DNA of 64,000 nucleotides from Xylaria sp. FL1777 (lineage: Eukaryota; Ascomycota; Sordariomycetes; Xylariales; Xylariaceae), in the NCBI GenBank assembly GCA_022578965.1, contig MU400566.1:124001-188000 (forward strand), in the 5' to 3' direction. Under the pieces are notes generated by a model. That model made no database searches, was not told the origin of the DNA, and was given only the letters and a program-made list of their open reading frames with translations. Shown piece by piece: positions 1-12,825 of this stretch. The translations under genes were made by a program, and so were the position numbers. Position 1 is the stretch's first letter, and the number at the start of each line of letters is the position of its first letter.

Positions 1-376
1 GTATCATTGCTCTTCTCTTGGGCTATGATTCTCTTCTTATGTAGAGGTAGCTTGCTTTAGCCTAGCCTAGCCTAGCCTGATAACCTTATACACACAAGTC
101 ATTCGTTCGTTTCTTTGCCTTTTCCTCAGATTAGATCTCGAGGGGAAACTCGTGTGAACCCATCCATGCTTCTTTTATGCCTAACCGTGAAATGTCCTTG
201 GGTTCTCGTGATCAATGTCGTAAGTGCCGGGCTAACGCCGCCGTTGCCTTTTCATAGCATAATCTTCCCCTTCTGCGGCTGGCACATCAGGCCAGATGCA
301 ATTATGGTTTATCCGCATTACCATACTTGGTTTTGACATATGGGACTTCCTATCCCCTCCTCTTCACACGTAACCA
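1..376. other. Intergenic, left edge; short CCTAG repeat
   Basis: No credible coding sequence. A four-copy CCTAG pentanucleotide repeat lies at 61-79. The rest is ordinary sequence that probably carries the 3' untranslated region of RPA2, which ends at 377 on the minus strand. Confidence 0.6.
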
Positions 377-1405
377 CTAGCGATCCAAGATGGAGAAGGT
401 CTCGTCGTCCATCGTCGTGTAAATCGTGCCATGACTCAATAACTCCTCAGCCGCAGCCATGACGTCCTGGATCGTCATGCCGGCCTCGCGCGCAATGACC
501 TGCATGTGTATGCCCTCGGAAGGATTGCCGCTCCGCACAAGGTAGTCGTACATCTTCTTCGCCTTGGGCGAGTAGCCCCTGTACCTAGCGTCGTTGCCGT
601 CATCGACGAACATGCTATCGTTGTTGTTATTAGCCCCCGCACCGCTACCGCCAGCGCCGCCGTCCTGCGGGGGCCCACCGCGCGTGAAGAACAGGTGCAC
701 ATAGGTGGCCTCGAGGAGGTGGTAGTTGACCTCGTTGAAGTCGCGGACGGGCTTGATGACGTGGGCGCCGACGTGGCGCTTGTTGCTGAAGGACTTGAGG
801 CGGCCCCAGACGCGCACATAGTCCTCCTCGCGGAAGGTCGGGGCTCCGCCGCCATCCCCGTCCTGCTGCTGCTTGTCCGCGTCCAGCCACTGCTTCACCT
901 CGATAACGCCCGTGCCGTCGTCGATCCGGTACGTGATGTTGGTCGTCTGCTGGTTGATCACCCGCACCTGCCCCACGATCGTCACCTGCTTCACGTCCAG
1001 CCCGTCGATCCGGAACGACGCATCCCCGGCGTACGCCGGCTCCGCGTCGATTATCTGCTTGATCGTCACGGGACGGAGAGATTCGTCGTTGATGGGCTGT
1101 GAGGGAGAGGGGTTAGTTAGGATGGCCTTTTTTGGGTCGGGGGATGCGATTGGGAGTTGTGTTGGTATGAGTACATTGGTAGGTAGGTAGATATGTGAAT
1201 GTGTATGTGTGTATGTATATATAAGCATATATATACCTTCACGGCGGACTGGCTGCCGCCTTGAGAACCCCACATGAAACCACCGCCATCTTCACCCCCC
1301 GCGGCGCCGTAGGATGTTGTCGAGTACCCGCCGTATGCTACGGAGATAGATGCTGTCAGTATTGAATGTCCGTGCGGTTCGAGCGGGCGTCTACGAACCG
1401 CTCAT
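377..1405 (-). CDS. RFA2: Replication protein A 32 kDa subunit (RPA2)
   Basis: Middle subunit of the heterotrimeric single-stranded-DNA-binding complex RPA, which acts in the nucleus in replication, repair and checkpoint signalling. Exons on the minus strand are 1405-1399, 1337-1237 and 1096-377, giving 275 residues, normal for the family. The first coding exon is only 7 nt. The N-terminus is Gly/Ser/Tyr-rich (MSAYGGYSTTSYGA), as in the phosphorylated RPA32 tail. The single OB fold begins near residue 60 (QVTIVGQVRVINQ, then YRIDDGTGVIEVKQW). The C-terminus (about 215-275, GIHMQVIAREAG...) matches the RPA32 winged-helix protein-interaction domain. A Gly/Asn-rich linker sits between them. The gene is divergent from LON2. 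The first intron has a weak GTTCGT donor but a good tactgac branch site and CGTAG acceptor, and the phases agree. Confidence 0.93.
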
Positions 1406-2366
1406 TGTTCTCCCCTTTTGATGTGGTGTTTGCGTTTACTTGTTGCAAAGGTGTGACGATGGTGGGCAAATGGGATGGAGTGGGTAAGGAGACGCGTGAT
1501 GGAGAAGTTAAGACGCGCCCCGATGATGTCTGAAATGGCGTTAATTGATTCCTTCCTTCCTCTAAATTAGATGCCTAATACTTAGGTACAAGTCGTCATT
1601 AGGCCCATCGTTGAGACTAGGGGACTCGGGTCAGGTATTGATAGTGGGGGTACCTAGATAGGTACCTACTCGTCACTAACAAGCGGCTGAGTGCAGTCAG
1701 ATACATTATTAGTCAGATTACACAAGAAACTGTGATAGAGACTCGGGATCTGTTCAATTCCTCTTCACTAAATAGGTACATATACATACTTTCCAGTATA
1801 CACTGGTGATTAATTCAATTTCTCGTTCTCGTATCCAGGTGCAGGATTGAGACATGTTGAAGATTATCACGTGGTGGTCTCGGCTTTTGCTAGAATCTAC
1901 TAGAGACAGTCTACCGGTACTAAATAGCACCTACTAGTCTGCAGTCCCCCGGGAAATGACGCTCTCTTAGCGAATTCAGTGTAATCAAACCTCGGCAAGT
2001 CCCCTAATGCCACTGGTGCACCAGCACTGTAAATTGTGAACTGTGACAGTGACGAAAGGGCCGGCGGCCGACCAGAGACCGAACTTGTAACATGACCCCA
2101 TTCGCAGTCCATCATCATCCAATGTTCTGACGCTGCCACCACTACCTCCATCACCGCTCATCTTACTATTTCATCATTCCATCCAACCTATTAGACCTTG
2201 TAATAATTCTAATTCTTCTCACTCACGCGATTCAACTTTTCATCCCCACCCCAGCACATAGAAACAAAAGACAACGGCTTGGTATCCACCAGCACTTTAC
2301 CACCTCGACCCATATCGTGAGCATCAATAATCAGTCGTAGCCACGCCGGGGTAAGGCAACCGAAAG
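1406..2366. promoter_or_regulatory. Divergent promoter region RPA2 / LON2
   Basis: A 961-bp interval between the start codons of two genes that diverge, so it must carry both promoters. It contains AGGTACCTA-type short repeats at about 1650-1670. I cannot assign a TATA box or a specific operator. No credible ORF. Confidence 0.6.
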
Positions 2367-5324
2367 ATGGCACCAGCGTCGCAATCAGCAGTCGTGCCCG
2401 TTGTCCCATTAGCCAAGGGCACCGTGTTGTTCCCCGGCTCCCTCTTGCGCATTCCCGTCCCTCCGAGTCGCTCCGACATACCCGCCCTCATCTCGAACGT
2501 CTACACGCGCGCTTCCAAAGGCTCGAGGCGGGTTGACCAGGTTCCCGTCGCGTGCGTGCCTCTCAGTTCCCCTCTGCTGAGTCGACGCGGCCAGCTACTG
2601 TTAGAAAAGGACCCCGAAAAGTACAACGAGCTGCTAGAAGCCGACAATAGGAACTTGAAAAAGGAACGGCTGTACGGCTACGGTGTCACAGCCAAGATCA
2701 CCGGCATCCAGGGCCAGAATGGTGCCGAATTCATTCTGTTGGTCCAGGGCATATCGCGCGTCTCCGTCGACAAGGTAACCCAGGACCAACCTTTCTTCGA
2801 AGCCAGGGTTAATTCCCATGGTGACGCCATTGGCCGTGAAATCAACACTGATGAATACGATGAGCTTTTCGGGACTCTCAAGCGCCTCTCACGGGAACTT
2901 GTTTCTTACCTAAGGGTATCGGCATTTCTCCTATCGAGCGGTTCTGCGGGCCTCAACCCGCTCCTCTCGCGACGACTGGAGCAGTTCATAGCCAGGAAAC
3001 AGCCGGCAGAGGGTGGTTCCCTAGCCGATTTCATGATGAATGTGGTGGAGGCTTCCTATGAGGACAAGCTTCAAGTACTAGCCGCCGTCGATGTCCAGAA
3101 GCGAATGCAGAAGGTGATTGAGTTGATGGAACGCCAAGTCGACGACATCAAAGGCAACATCAATGTCACTACAGTAACAAGCACCGCCATACCAATCCGC
3201 ATAGACCAGGAAGACATGGAGAAGATGAATAAGCGAAATATCAAGAAGATCCAAATCTCTGGACTCGGGGGACCACCAGCAGGCTTCAATTTCAACGGCA
3301 TGCCTGGCGCTGGACAAACCGAACAGCAAGATCCGGACGAGATGCAAGAACTCGAAAAGAAGATAGAAGATGCGAAGCTACCGCCTGAGGCTGCCAAGGT
3401 TGCCGAGCGAGAGTTTAAACGCCTCAAGCAAATGATGCCCGCTCAAGCCGAGTACCAAGTTGTTAGGACATATCTCGAGACCTTGGCCGAGATACCCTGG
3501 TCTATTGTCACTGACGACCCCATTGGTACAGGTACTCTCGAGGCAGCGCGAAAGCAACTTGATAATGATCATTATGGGATAGAGAAAGTAAAGAAGCGGT
3601 TGCTATCGTATCTCACCATCGTAAGGTTGATGCAGTCTGCCAACGAGGCTGTCGATCGACAAGTGAAGGAAGCTGAGCAAGAAACTGCTAATCTGGAATC
3701 AAATAAAACGGCCGCAGGAGATAGTACGTCTCTCGACTCCGAGTTGGAAGAGAAGATCAAGGCAAGCGGTCTCAGAGTCCAGATGCTCCAAAGCAAACGG
3801 CGAACCGAGAGGGCACCAATCCTACTGCTTGTCGGCCCTCCGGGTGTAGGCAAGACAAGCATAGCCCGGTCAATTGCCACGGCTCTTGGGCGGCAGTTCC
3901 ACCGAATCTCACTTGGTGGCGTCAGAGATGAGGCAGAAATAAGGGGTCATCGTAGGACATATGTCGCTGCAATGCCTGGTTTGATCGTGCAAGGTCTCAG
4001 GAAAGTCGGAGTTGCCAACCCTGTTTTCCTGTTGGACGAAATCGACAAGTTGGGTATGGCAAACCACAACGGTGACCCGTCAGCTGCGATGCTTGAGGTC
4101 CTTGACCCCGAGCAGAATCACACATTCACTGATCACTACGTGAACACCCCCATCGATCTTAGCAAAGTTCTATTCATTGCTACCGCAAACAGCCTGGATA
4201 CGATACCTGGTCCGTTACTAGACCGAATGGAAATCCTCGAATTTTCTGGCTACACGACTCTCGAGAAGCGCCACATCGCGCTACGCCACCTTGTCCCCAA
4301 ACAAATCCGAGTCAATGGACTTCAAGAAGATCAGGTTAAATTTAGTGATGAGGTGGTATCCAAGATCATTGAGTCGTACACCCGTGAGTCAGGGGTCCGA
4401 AATCTCGAGCGAGAAATCGGTTCTGTTTGTCGCGCAAAAGCTGTCCAGTATGTAGAAGCGAACGATGATGGTCAGCCTGAAAAATACCGAGCAGATCTAA
4501 CCGTTGAAGATCTTGAGGCTATTCTGGGAATAGAGAGGTTTGAGGATGAAATCGCGGAGAAAACCAGTCAGCCGGGTATTGTCACGGGCCTAGTAGCCTA
4601 TAGCTCCGGCGGTAACGGAGGTATCCTATTCATCGAGGTCCTTGATATGCCTGGCGATGGAAGTGTCGAACTCACAGGTAACCTGGGCAAGGTGCTCATG
4701 GAAAGCGTCAAGGTTGCTAGGAGCTGGGTGCGGAACCATGCTTATGAATTGGGACTCACTCGTGAACCAACTGAAAATATCATGAAGAATCGCAGTCTAC
4801 ACGTACATTGCCCTTCTGGGGCCGTTCCCAAGGATGGGCCTTCAAGCGGCATGGCTCAGGCCATTGCGCTCATCTCACTCTTTTCGGGGCGACCTGTCTC
4901 ACCGACGATGGCCATGACTGTAGGTGTCAAATGACTCTCAAAGCATCTGACCATGAAGCACGCTAACATTGATGATAGGGCGAGTTTCAGCTTTCTGGTC
5001 ATGTGAAGAGGGTCGGAGGAATCAAAGAGAAGCTTATTGGAGCCTATCGAGCGGGCGTGAAAACGGTAATTCTCCCAGCACAGAACGAAAAAGATGCTCG
5101 AGAGGTACCCGCCGAAGTAAGGGATGGTCTCAAGATCATTTACGTCAGGTATGTCACCAAAGCTCCTATTCACGGCCGGCGATATCATACGTACCTAGGA
5201 CTTTGTTTGTTTTAACTAACCCTTGCATTCTATTAGCCATATCTGGGAGGCCATTCGTCATGTGTGGCCCGACGCGCAATGGCCCAGTGAGACTAAGTCG
5301 TCTCCGATCCAAGCCCGGTTGTAA
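2367..5324 (+). CDS. LON2: Lon protease homolog 2, peroxisomal
   Basis: ATP-dependent serine protease that degrades misfolded or oxidised proteins in the peroxisomal matrix. Exons are 2367-4919, 4979-5148 and 5237-5324, giving 936 residues. Order: N-terminal Lon substrate-binding domain (about 10-270), helical linker, AAA+ module with Walker A GPPGVGKT (490-497) and Walker B FLLDEIDK (Asp557-Glu558), then the protease domain. The catalytic dyad is Ser826 in PKDGPSSG and Lys867 in GGIKEK. The Lys lies in exon 2, which supports the 59-bp intron (GTAGGT donor, TAG acceptor). The protein ends in Ala-Arg-Leu, which fits the type 1 peroxisomal targeting signal and separates it from mitochondrial Lon/Pim1; there is no mitochondrial presequence. 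A charged insert before Walker A (about residues 430-470) is typical of fungal peroxisomal Lon. The start ATG has A at -3. Confidence 0.95.
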
Positions 5325-5850
5325 TAGATAGAATGGGCCGACTTTCTCACTCAGCCTCAAAAACGTCTTATATCATATGTATCTGCACAAGCGTTTCTTG
5401 TACATTGCACGACGTGTTCTTATTTTGTTCTCACGCCATGTCACTCGTCCGTTTAAGGAAACAAGTGCCTTTTGGATACAGTCACTTTATCCTTGCCTGA
5501 GCGTAACAGTGAATAACAAACTACATTGTATGGAGCAGAAAATATACCGCATATTTTAGACTTTGATGAAATCTCGATTACAATTTTGGTTTCCTTCTCG
5601 TGAACATGGCTAGAACCAATAACTCTAGCTCGTCTTCCAATCGGCTTTTCTCGTTATGGTCAACTGAGAACGCCGGGTTTGAACGCTCCTTCGATATATC
5701 ACTGAGGGAAAACAGAGAGTAGTTTGTTGAACATGCAAATTATAAAACGGAAAAAAAGCCATTTAACCAGCAGGGCTTCAGACCATATTCTTGTTCCTAT
5801 ACAGGTTATCTCTTTTTCTTTTTCCCTCTTCTCGTTCTTTCCTCATTCTC

Positions 5851-5878
5851 TCCTTTTTTTTTTTTAAAAAAAAAAGGA
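5851..5878. repeat. T12/A10 inverted repeat
   Basis: TCC, twelve T, ten A, then GGA form a near-perfect AT palindrome that could fold as a hairpin. It lies about 530 bp past the LON2 stop. Function unknown; it may be a replication-slippage product. Confidence 0.6.
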
Positions 5879-6163
5879 ACATATTTTATATATGTTCCAC
5901 TACATCAGTTACGATCCTCATGGCCGTAAACGGCATGTTGGATAGTAGTACCTACATACTGCACGACATAGACTTTTTTTGTTTTTTTGATAGATGGATG
6001 ACCGGGTCATACGGGTTATACCTAGGAGTCATATAAGGCTGCTCAGGTCCCGTGATATTCCGCTATTTGATCGGTACTGGTACTGTGATGCTGTACTGGC
6101 TGACCGACTTACCGACCTCTCGACTAGGGAGTGCTAGGCATATGCCGTTTGGTGTTATGGTGC

Positions 6164-6228
6164 GCGTACGTATGTATGTATGTATGTACGTATGTTCGTT
6201 TGTATTTGAATATGTATGTAGTATGGTG
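6164..6228. repeat. TATG/TACG microsatellite
   Basis: Imperfect tetranucleotide tract of GTAT/GTAC units within noncoding DNA. Confidence 0.7.
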
Positions 6229-6670
6229 TAAGTATGCAGCATTGCCGGATCACGTCAGACTCCGGTATGTTATACCTCAGTACGTACCTGATAGGTCAGG
6301 GAAAGAGGTCAGCTGACTTTTTTCCATCGAAAAAATTTCGCGATACGTCCGACAGACGAGATCTGTGTCTCTTCGGGGTTTGTATTTAGCTCGGTGACAG
6401 CGAAAAAGGGGTTAGTAGGTAGGTACCGGGGGAGGGGCGGGTTTGTGTTGTCGTGGGTTTGGGTTTTTTGTGCTACGTCCTTATATCCACGACTCCGAGT
6501 TGTTTATCTAGATGGGCTGGTTTCACGCAGAACGTTCGTGCTAGCTGTGTAAGTGGATAGGTGAGTTAGGTCTGGGAAGGATTATAATGTCAGGTCACTC
6601 TGGAACAAAGTCGGTAGGGCAAGAAGGGGGGCCTTTTGTCTTTTGTCTTGGCTTTTTGTCTTCGCCTGCA

Positions 6671-6697
6671 TCAGGTCAGGTCAGGTCAGGTCAGGTC
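6671..6697. repeat. TCAGG pentanucleotide repeat, five copies
   Basis: Five perfect tandem TCAGG units followed by TC. Noncoding surroundings. Confidence 0.85.
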
Positions 6698-9600
6698 CCG
6701 AGACATGCTCGTCTAATTGTCCCCTCACGGCTGACATGTCTACGAGAATCTTCCGAGGCGGTACGGATGCACAGAGCTAGGTTACTGGAAGTAGGTAGAC
6801 AAGATAGATAGGGGGTGTGCGAGTAGTGGGTGAAAGGGGGCAAGCTTTTTTTTCCCTTCGTGGGACTCTTGTGATACGGGTATACGGGGATTTGCTTAGG
6901 TAGATTACTCAATTGTGACCAAATACTTGGTTCTTTCTTCTTTTGCCAAACCCTTCCACCTAGTTATTTGGCTTACATGGTTACATTGCTATTACACGTC
7001 ATCTGCTGCCTCCGCAGTACCATGGAAACTTGTAAACGACGGCCGTAGTACGCCAGGTATGGAGGAGAAAAACGCATGTTTTTCATGATACGCTGGAATA
7101 TAAGAACTGCTGTGCGTCTTTTTAAATGACTTGTGTTCGAGGTGTGATCTGAGAAAGCTTGTCCAAGATAAGATCTTGCCTTGCAACGGCCGTAAGGTTT
7201 CGTTTGAGCTACCGTATGCTTATTATAGTGTCAAACCAAGGTACTTTTATCGAGAGATATAAAGGTCTTTTATTATATGTATATCTCTCCGCTTGTGTTT
7301 TCTAACAGAAGCACAAGAAACACAAGGGGAAACAACAAACGGCGAGGAGTTGATAAAAGTAAGAAGAACAATGTTTGACTAGATCGACAGATGAGGTACA
7401 GGAGGAAGTGCTTGCTAAGCATTTACCCGCAAGCGTCCGCGGCTTACCGGCCAACTGGAAACTTGCGGACGTTAGAGCTGGTTGTGTTACCTGTTGCCAG
7501 ATACGTGACACAGGCGTCGAAAGACGATTAGGATCTGTGCAGCTTCAGTTGCGGAGTTCATGCATATGTTTCTCTCCCAGAGCCATATCCATATTCAATG
7601 TCCTCCATCTTTTGTTTGATTACTATTGACTTATGAAGTCATATGAAACAGACAGTGCTCTTTTCTCATCTAAATTCAGATCCATGTGGTCGAGATCGAG
7701 TGTCTATTACTAAGACAGGTTTGCCAGCTTAGATATGTTTAGGGCAGCGTCAAATCGCAGTCTCACGACGACACGGTCTAGTTCATTAAAACAAAATATA
7801 ACAAGTACGCATACCACTTGCTCGTCGCAGGACGGCGTTGTCCGCCACCAACCTATGGGTACATCGTGCCGTCTTGGGCCTACTTCGTACGTCGAACAAC
7901 TTACACAGCATACATAATACGTAGTTATCGTAAATAATCACTCGTATCACGGGTAGTTTCAAGTCGGGAAAACCGAACTTCGTTTTGGATAACTGCGTTT
8001 ATAGGTCTAGTGGCAGTGTCTATGAAGCTCTTAAAAGTATATTTGATATACTAGAGAAGGCTCCTATATGACAAGAATAGAATCAGTATTATAGTGGTAA
8101 ATGATCTGATCAAGGTTATATAGTCGTTGTGATATGCTTTTGTTCCCAAACACGGCATGTCCGAATTAGACGCGGTTTTAGATAAACATGTAAAATTCTA
8201 ATCTTGAAACAAGATTTAATAGCGTTTTTCCAATGTATATTTATTCCGTTGACACTAGTTAACATTTAGGTTGTACATTTAACTTGGTCAAAGGAGAACA
8301 TGTCTTTCCCCTTTGATCGAGGCACATCAAGCAAGACGAGGTATCCAGTGACTTGAGCTCAGTAAGTTCAAGAGATTGCGGCCGGCTATCCCAAGGTGCC
8401 TGGTATTGGTCCATCGTGGCTTGTTATCCGGTTATTAGAGTAGAAGGAAGTAGAATCTGTCGGTAGCCCTCGTGGATCTCTTTCACCGTCTTATCTTCAT
8501 GGGTATAAATCAATACACTGCCTACTTACCAGCAGCTTTTACACAGCAACCCAGTGAAGACTATCATGCATTTCACTGTTTCCGTTCCACTCGGCGGCCG
8601 GCACGGACATACATACGGGCATGTAAAGGGAAAGCGAGTACCCATTTCCCCCGTCTAGGTCTCCGCCGGGGTTTAAGATACTGGAGCGGGCGGCTAGGTA
8701 GGCAGGCAATCCGGGTGGATACATGCATCGTAAGCGACCCCCTGGCCCGTCTGTATGTATGTCTACGTGTACTTAGTCTGTGCGTAGTCCATCACCGTGA
8801 AACCTCTCTCGTCCTCAGTACCTATTTTAAAGCGGGATGGAGTCGACTGTGCTTTGTCCCCTTATGCCTTGATCTTAATCTCGGCTGACTGAGAGGTAAC
8901 GGGTGAGGAGAAAGGACGTTACAGCAGTAACGTTGCAAAAAACATAGATCTGTCGCCGAACCTATATATCTTGAGAAACGTCAGATAGAAGAGAGGGATG
9001 TCATTAGCCCAGATACGACGACGGAAGCAAGTGAGATAGTTAAAAGGGGGGATACAGATACACAGAGAAGAAGACGAAACAGGGGCGGGGAAAGCGGGAT
9101 ATTCGTCACACGGGGTACAAAAGAGACTTGTGTTGTCTCGCTACGGGATTTTAAAGGGGAATCTTTGTGCGAGGTGCCAACTTGTTGGTTCGCAGGGCAC
9201 GAGTTGGAAGGGGAGGCGGGTCGGCCTCGGACAAGAATTTGTAAACATACGCTACCTCAAACTGCGTATAGTCTGTCGGCACCTGCTAGCCCCAGTACAC
9301 GGACATTTACAATTCCAGCGTATCTTCTTCGTTCTCGCGAGTATGGATTGAATATTGGGACGGAGTTTCGGAGCGATAATAGGAACGGATTAGAGCGAAT
9401 ATCATGGGAGATATATGATAATGAAGGATTAGATACTGGGTAATCGACGAATAAATTAAAGGGAAAAAGAGAGAGAAATCGGTAAATGTTGGGAATGGTA
9501 CTCGACTGCTTACTATGATATCTACCCATAATGCATAAGAACTTCGTTTCCTTTATCATACAGTTTGGGTTCTCGGCCCAGCGAGAGAACAAGTCTCCGA

Positions 9601-12600
9601 ACACCTTTCAACCTGTTTAAGTTTCTTTTCTGTATATATTCGTATGACGGAGGTGGCCATCGATAGGACGGGTACCTGCAGCTCTGTGGGAGATGGCGTT
9701 ACCATTTCTGCCTGCCTGTGTTCCTTTCTCCCTTTTGGACGGACAGTACATATGTGTGCACTGGACTGATCCTTTGGTTTTGTAATAAGAAGTAGACTTG
9801 TGTGCTATCCGTAGCTCCGTTTTTGTGGATGAAAATTAAAGGCCGTGATAGCTTGCGGTTTTCAACTTGATATGAAAGTCTTGGTGGGGTGAAATTTCTA
9901 GATTTTTGACAATGTATTTTGAGTTTGATTCAACACCACCGGGTATATGTTGCGAGTATATATATGGAATATTGCCTGTATATATAACAACCGTACCCCC
10001 TTGCACAAGTATGAACGATAGCTGAAGATCATAAGATTAATCCAAGCATTGCGTATATTTAGAATCAAAGTCCAAACGAAACCAACGCGTTCAAAGGATA
10101 GTTTATCTTTATAAAAACGTAACCCTGCACAAGCTAACCAATCATCCCTATGCGCTTAAATTTCTTGTAAGAGAAGCTGTTCGGTCGTCTCGGGCTTGGT
10201 AGCTGGCGTAGAGATCACGTAGTAGATAAAAAATAATTCTAATAACTGACTAGAATGGCTCGCTCTCTTTTACAATTATCTTCTATTATATAAACAGACC
10301 AGGATCTAATTTATCCCGAGGAAGAAAGCACGAAATAGGAAGGGACAAAAACAACACGAAAACGAAGAAAACAGGATTTCAAGTTGGACCACCAATCTAA
10401 CCTCCAGCCCGCCGTCAAACGAACCCAACGAACCTACTTCCCACACCAACGCCGCTGTATGTGAGAATACCGATACCACGTCATGCCCTAGAGAACCGTC
10501 TCGTGTTACGATTGGCAACGGACGGCCTTCGTTTCTCGGTGGTCAAAAAGGTCGCACGCGCTTATTCTGTACTGGTTGTCATAGGCTGCCAAGCTTGTGT
10601 ATCTGCTCTGCAGCTCGCTTGCGATGCGATGCGATGGGAAACTCGGGCAGCACGGGGCGGGAGGTTTAATACGATAATTTTCCGGCCATTCCTACTTTGG
10701 CCAACACACTTTTTTCGCCTCTCGAAGTAAGGGTAAGTAAGGCGTGGTTGGTGGCAGAGCGTCGAAACGAGTTGACGTAGTCCACGTTAAAAAAAGGGTA
10801 CACATTGGCTCCCGAGAGGGCCCCCCTCGCTGCCTTGAAAATCCAGCTAGCTAGCAACGACGCCCTCGCTTCACTATCAACACCCGAGAGTACTGGTATA
10901 TACGATATACGAGGGGCGAAGAAGGGGCGGAGAGGGCTGAACGGCCCTTTCGTCATTTCGATGAATGCCAAGTTTCGTAGAGCTGGCCGCGTATGCCCCT
11001 ATCCCCAATCACTTTCGTTGCCAGTATCCGATGGTGGTGGTGGCATGATTTTGTGCTCAGGCTGCCAGGTCACATGGCCTGCCGAGGTTAACCGCTTTCA
11101 CGACTCGGATGGTAGAACACGACGATGCTAGATAGGGGCCATTGATAACTTGATTTATAACTTGATAAATGGCCGAGTCGACCGTCGAGGGAGGGGGGGG
11201 CTGATCTCGGATAGTCCCCCCCAAACAGAGGAAGTCTGGCGTAGCATGCGGCTGATTGGCCTGCATCCGTGTCTGCGCGCGTGTAAATAAGCAGTAGGTA
11301 GCATTTGCTATAGTACGTGCGTTAGACAAGCGGGACGCTTTGATGGTCTCGACCGAAGCGGGTCGCTACGAGGGGGAGATGGCCTCTCGGCAGGAGAAAT
11401 AGGGAACTAGTTTTTGCGGCAACGACTCTACACGTTCACAAGGAGAGATTACGAGGCTGGACCCGACCGAAGGGAGTCTGGAAGCTCCCCCAAGCCATGG
11501 ACGCATGGTTGGAGACGGCCTTCTCTTCAATATGCATCTCGATCTAGATCTCATATAGCGCCGATCTAGTGCTATATAGCTGAGGCACGATATAGCCTCT
11601 CCGCTACCCGCCCGTACATATTTCATACTTAATATTCCGAAAACCCTCCCGCGTGAACGCGGCCGGCCGGAATGATGGCTGAATTTCCCGCGAGATACGC
11701 TATACCGCATGTACCACGGGAGCTGGACGTTCATTGGCAAGGCAAAATACCAACCAGTGCTGACGAGGCACTGCCTTGTCCCTTGCCCACCTCCACGGGT
11801 TGTCGAGACCCGGACGGGTTATAGGATTCGTAGCCTGTATCAACCCGTATATGTATACGTACAGCGAGTGCGAGCCATCGCTATAGACGGAGAAACTAAC
11901 CTTCTCGGCTGCTCGGATCCAGGCTAGACCATTCACGTCCTTTGACTATCGTGAATATGTTGGAGGCTAGTCCACCCAATCAACGTAGTACAGCATCGTC
12001 TCAAAAGTCGAGCATCGGCGACCGTTGCAGATGGTTACCTTCAAGTCGCCGTTATACCGTGTAACACGTACCCAGGTAAACACGAATCGGATGGCATGGT
12101 GTACACTATGCAAACAACCCTGTCGTGATAGATCCCTCGCCCTTCTACCGTCGTACTGGCCGCAGAATGAACGATGACACCTGCCATCCTAGCCTTTCGC
12201 TAGACCTGGAGCCAATCAACTCGGGTTAGTGATTCCGGAAACGACCACAATCGCGCTGGAGCTATGATCTTTCTAGAAGGTAGGTCCGCTGTGATGCACA
12301 TTAACATGTCGCTTTACGGAGGTTTCCATTGGGTGTATATCTTTGAGTAACAGGGATGAGAACAACGGCCAAAGAGAGCCAGGCGACTAAGTAAGTAAGG
12401 TCTTACTTACGCATACGCATACACCTGGTGAGCTATCTAGGTGCCCTAACGAGTTCGATTTCTAGAATAGTGCTAAAGCTTTCTGCTAGTTAGATAGCTC
12501 GTTCTCCTTACTTGTACTAGCCTGATGTATAACTATTATAGGGCCGAGACTAGGGTACGAACTCTTTGACCTCTTCGACGCCTTCGAGAACAAAAGGACC

Positions 12601-12812
12601 CAACAAATGTTTGCACAGTACACGTAGCACGCGTATAAGTGCGATAGCATACGACGAGAAGAAAGATACAGAAAGAGGAAAAGAAGAGAAGGAAAAAAAC
12701 AGGGTGGCGGTCTGTCGTCATCCTCGTTACGCCGACGCCTTCGCGCTCAACCAGATTCCTCATCGAGAAGCCAATCCCGAATCTGAAAGGAGCGTAAGGG
12801 GAGGGATGGGAT

Positions 12813-12825
12813 GGGGGGGGGGGGG
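12813..12825. repeat. Run of 13 G
   Basis: Homopolymer G tract preceded by GGGGAGGGATGGGAT, so the plus strand here has several G-runs capable of G-quadruplex folding. Noncoding. Confidence 0.8.

Noticed and set aside
8472..8888. 138-codon open frame in the desert
   Set aside because: Composition is random-like (Cys, His, Trp, Arg-rich), no domain, no splice partners.
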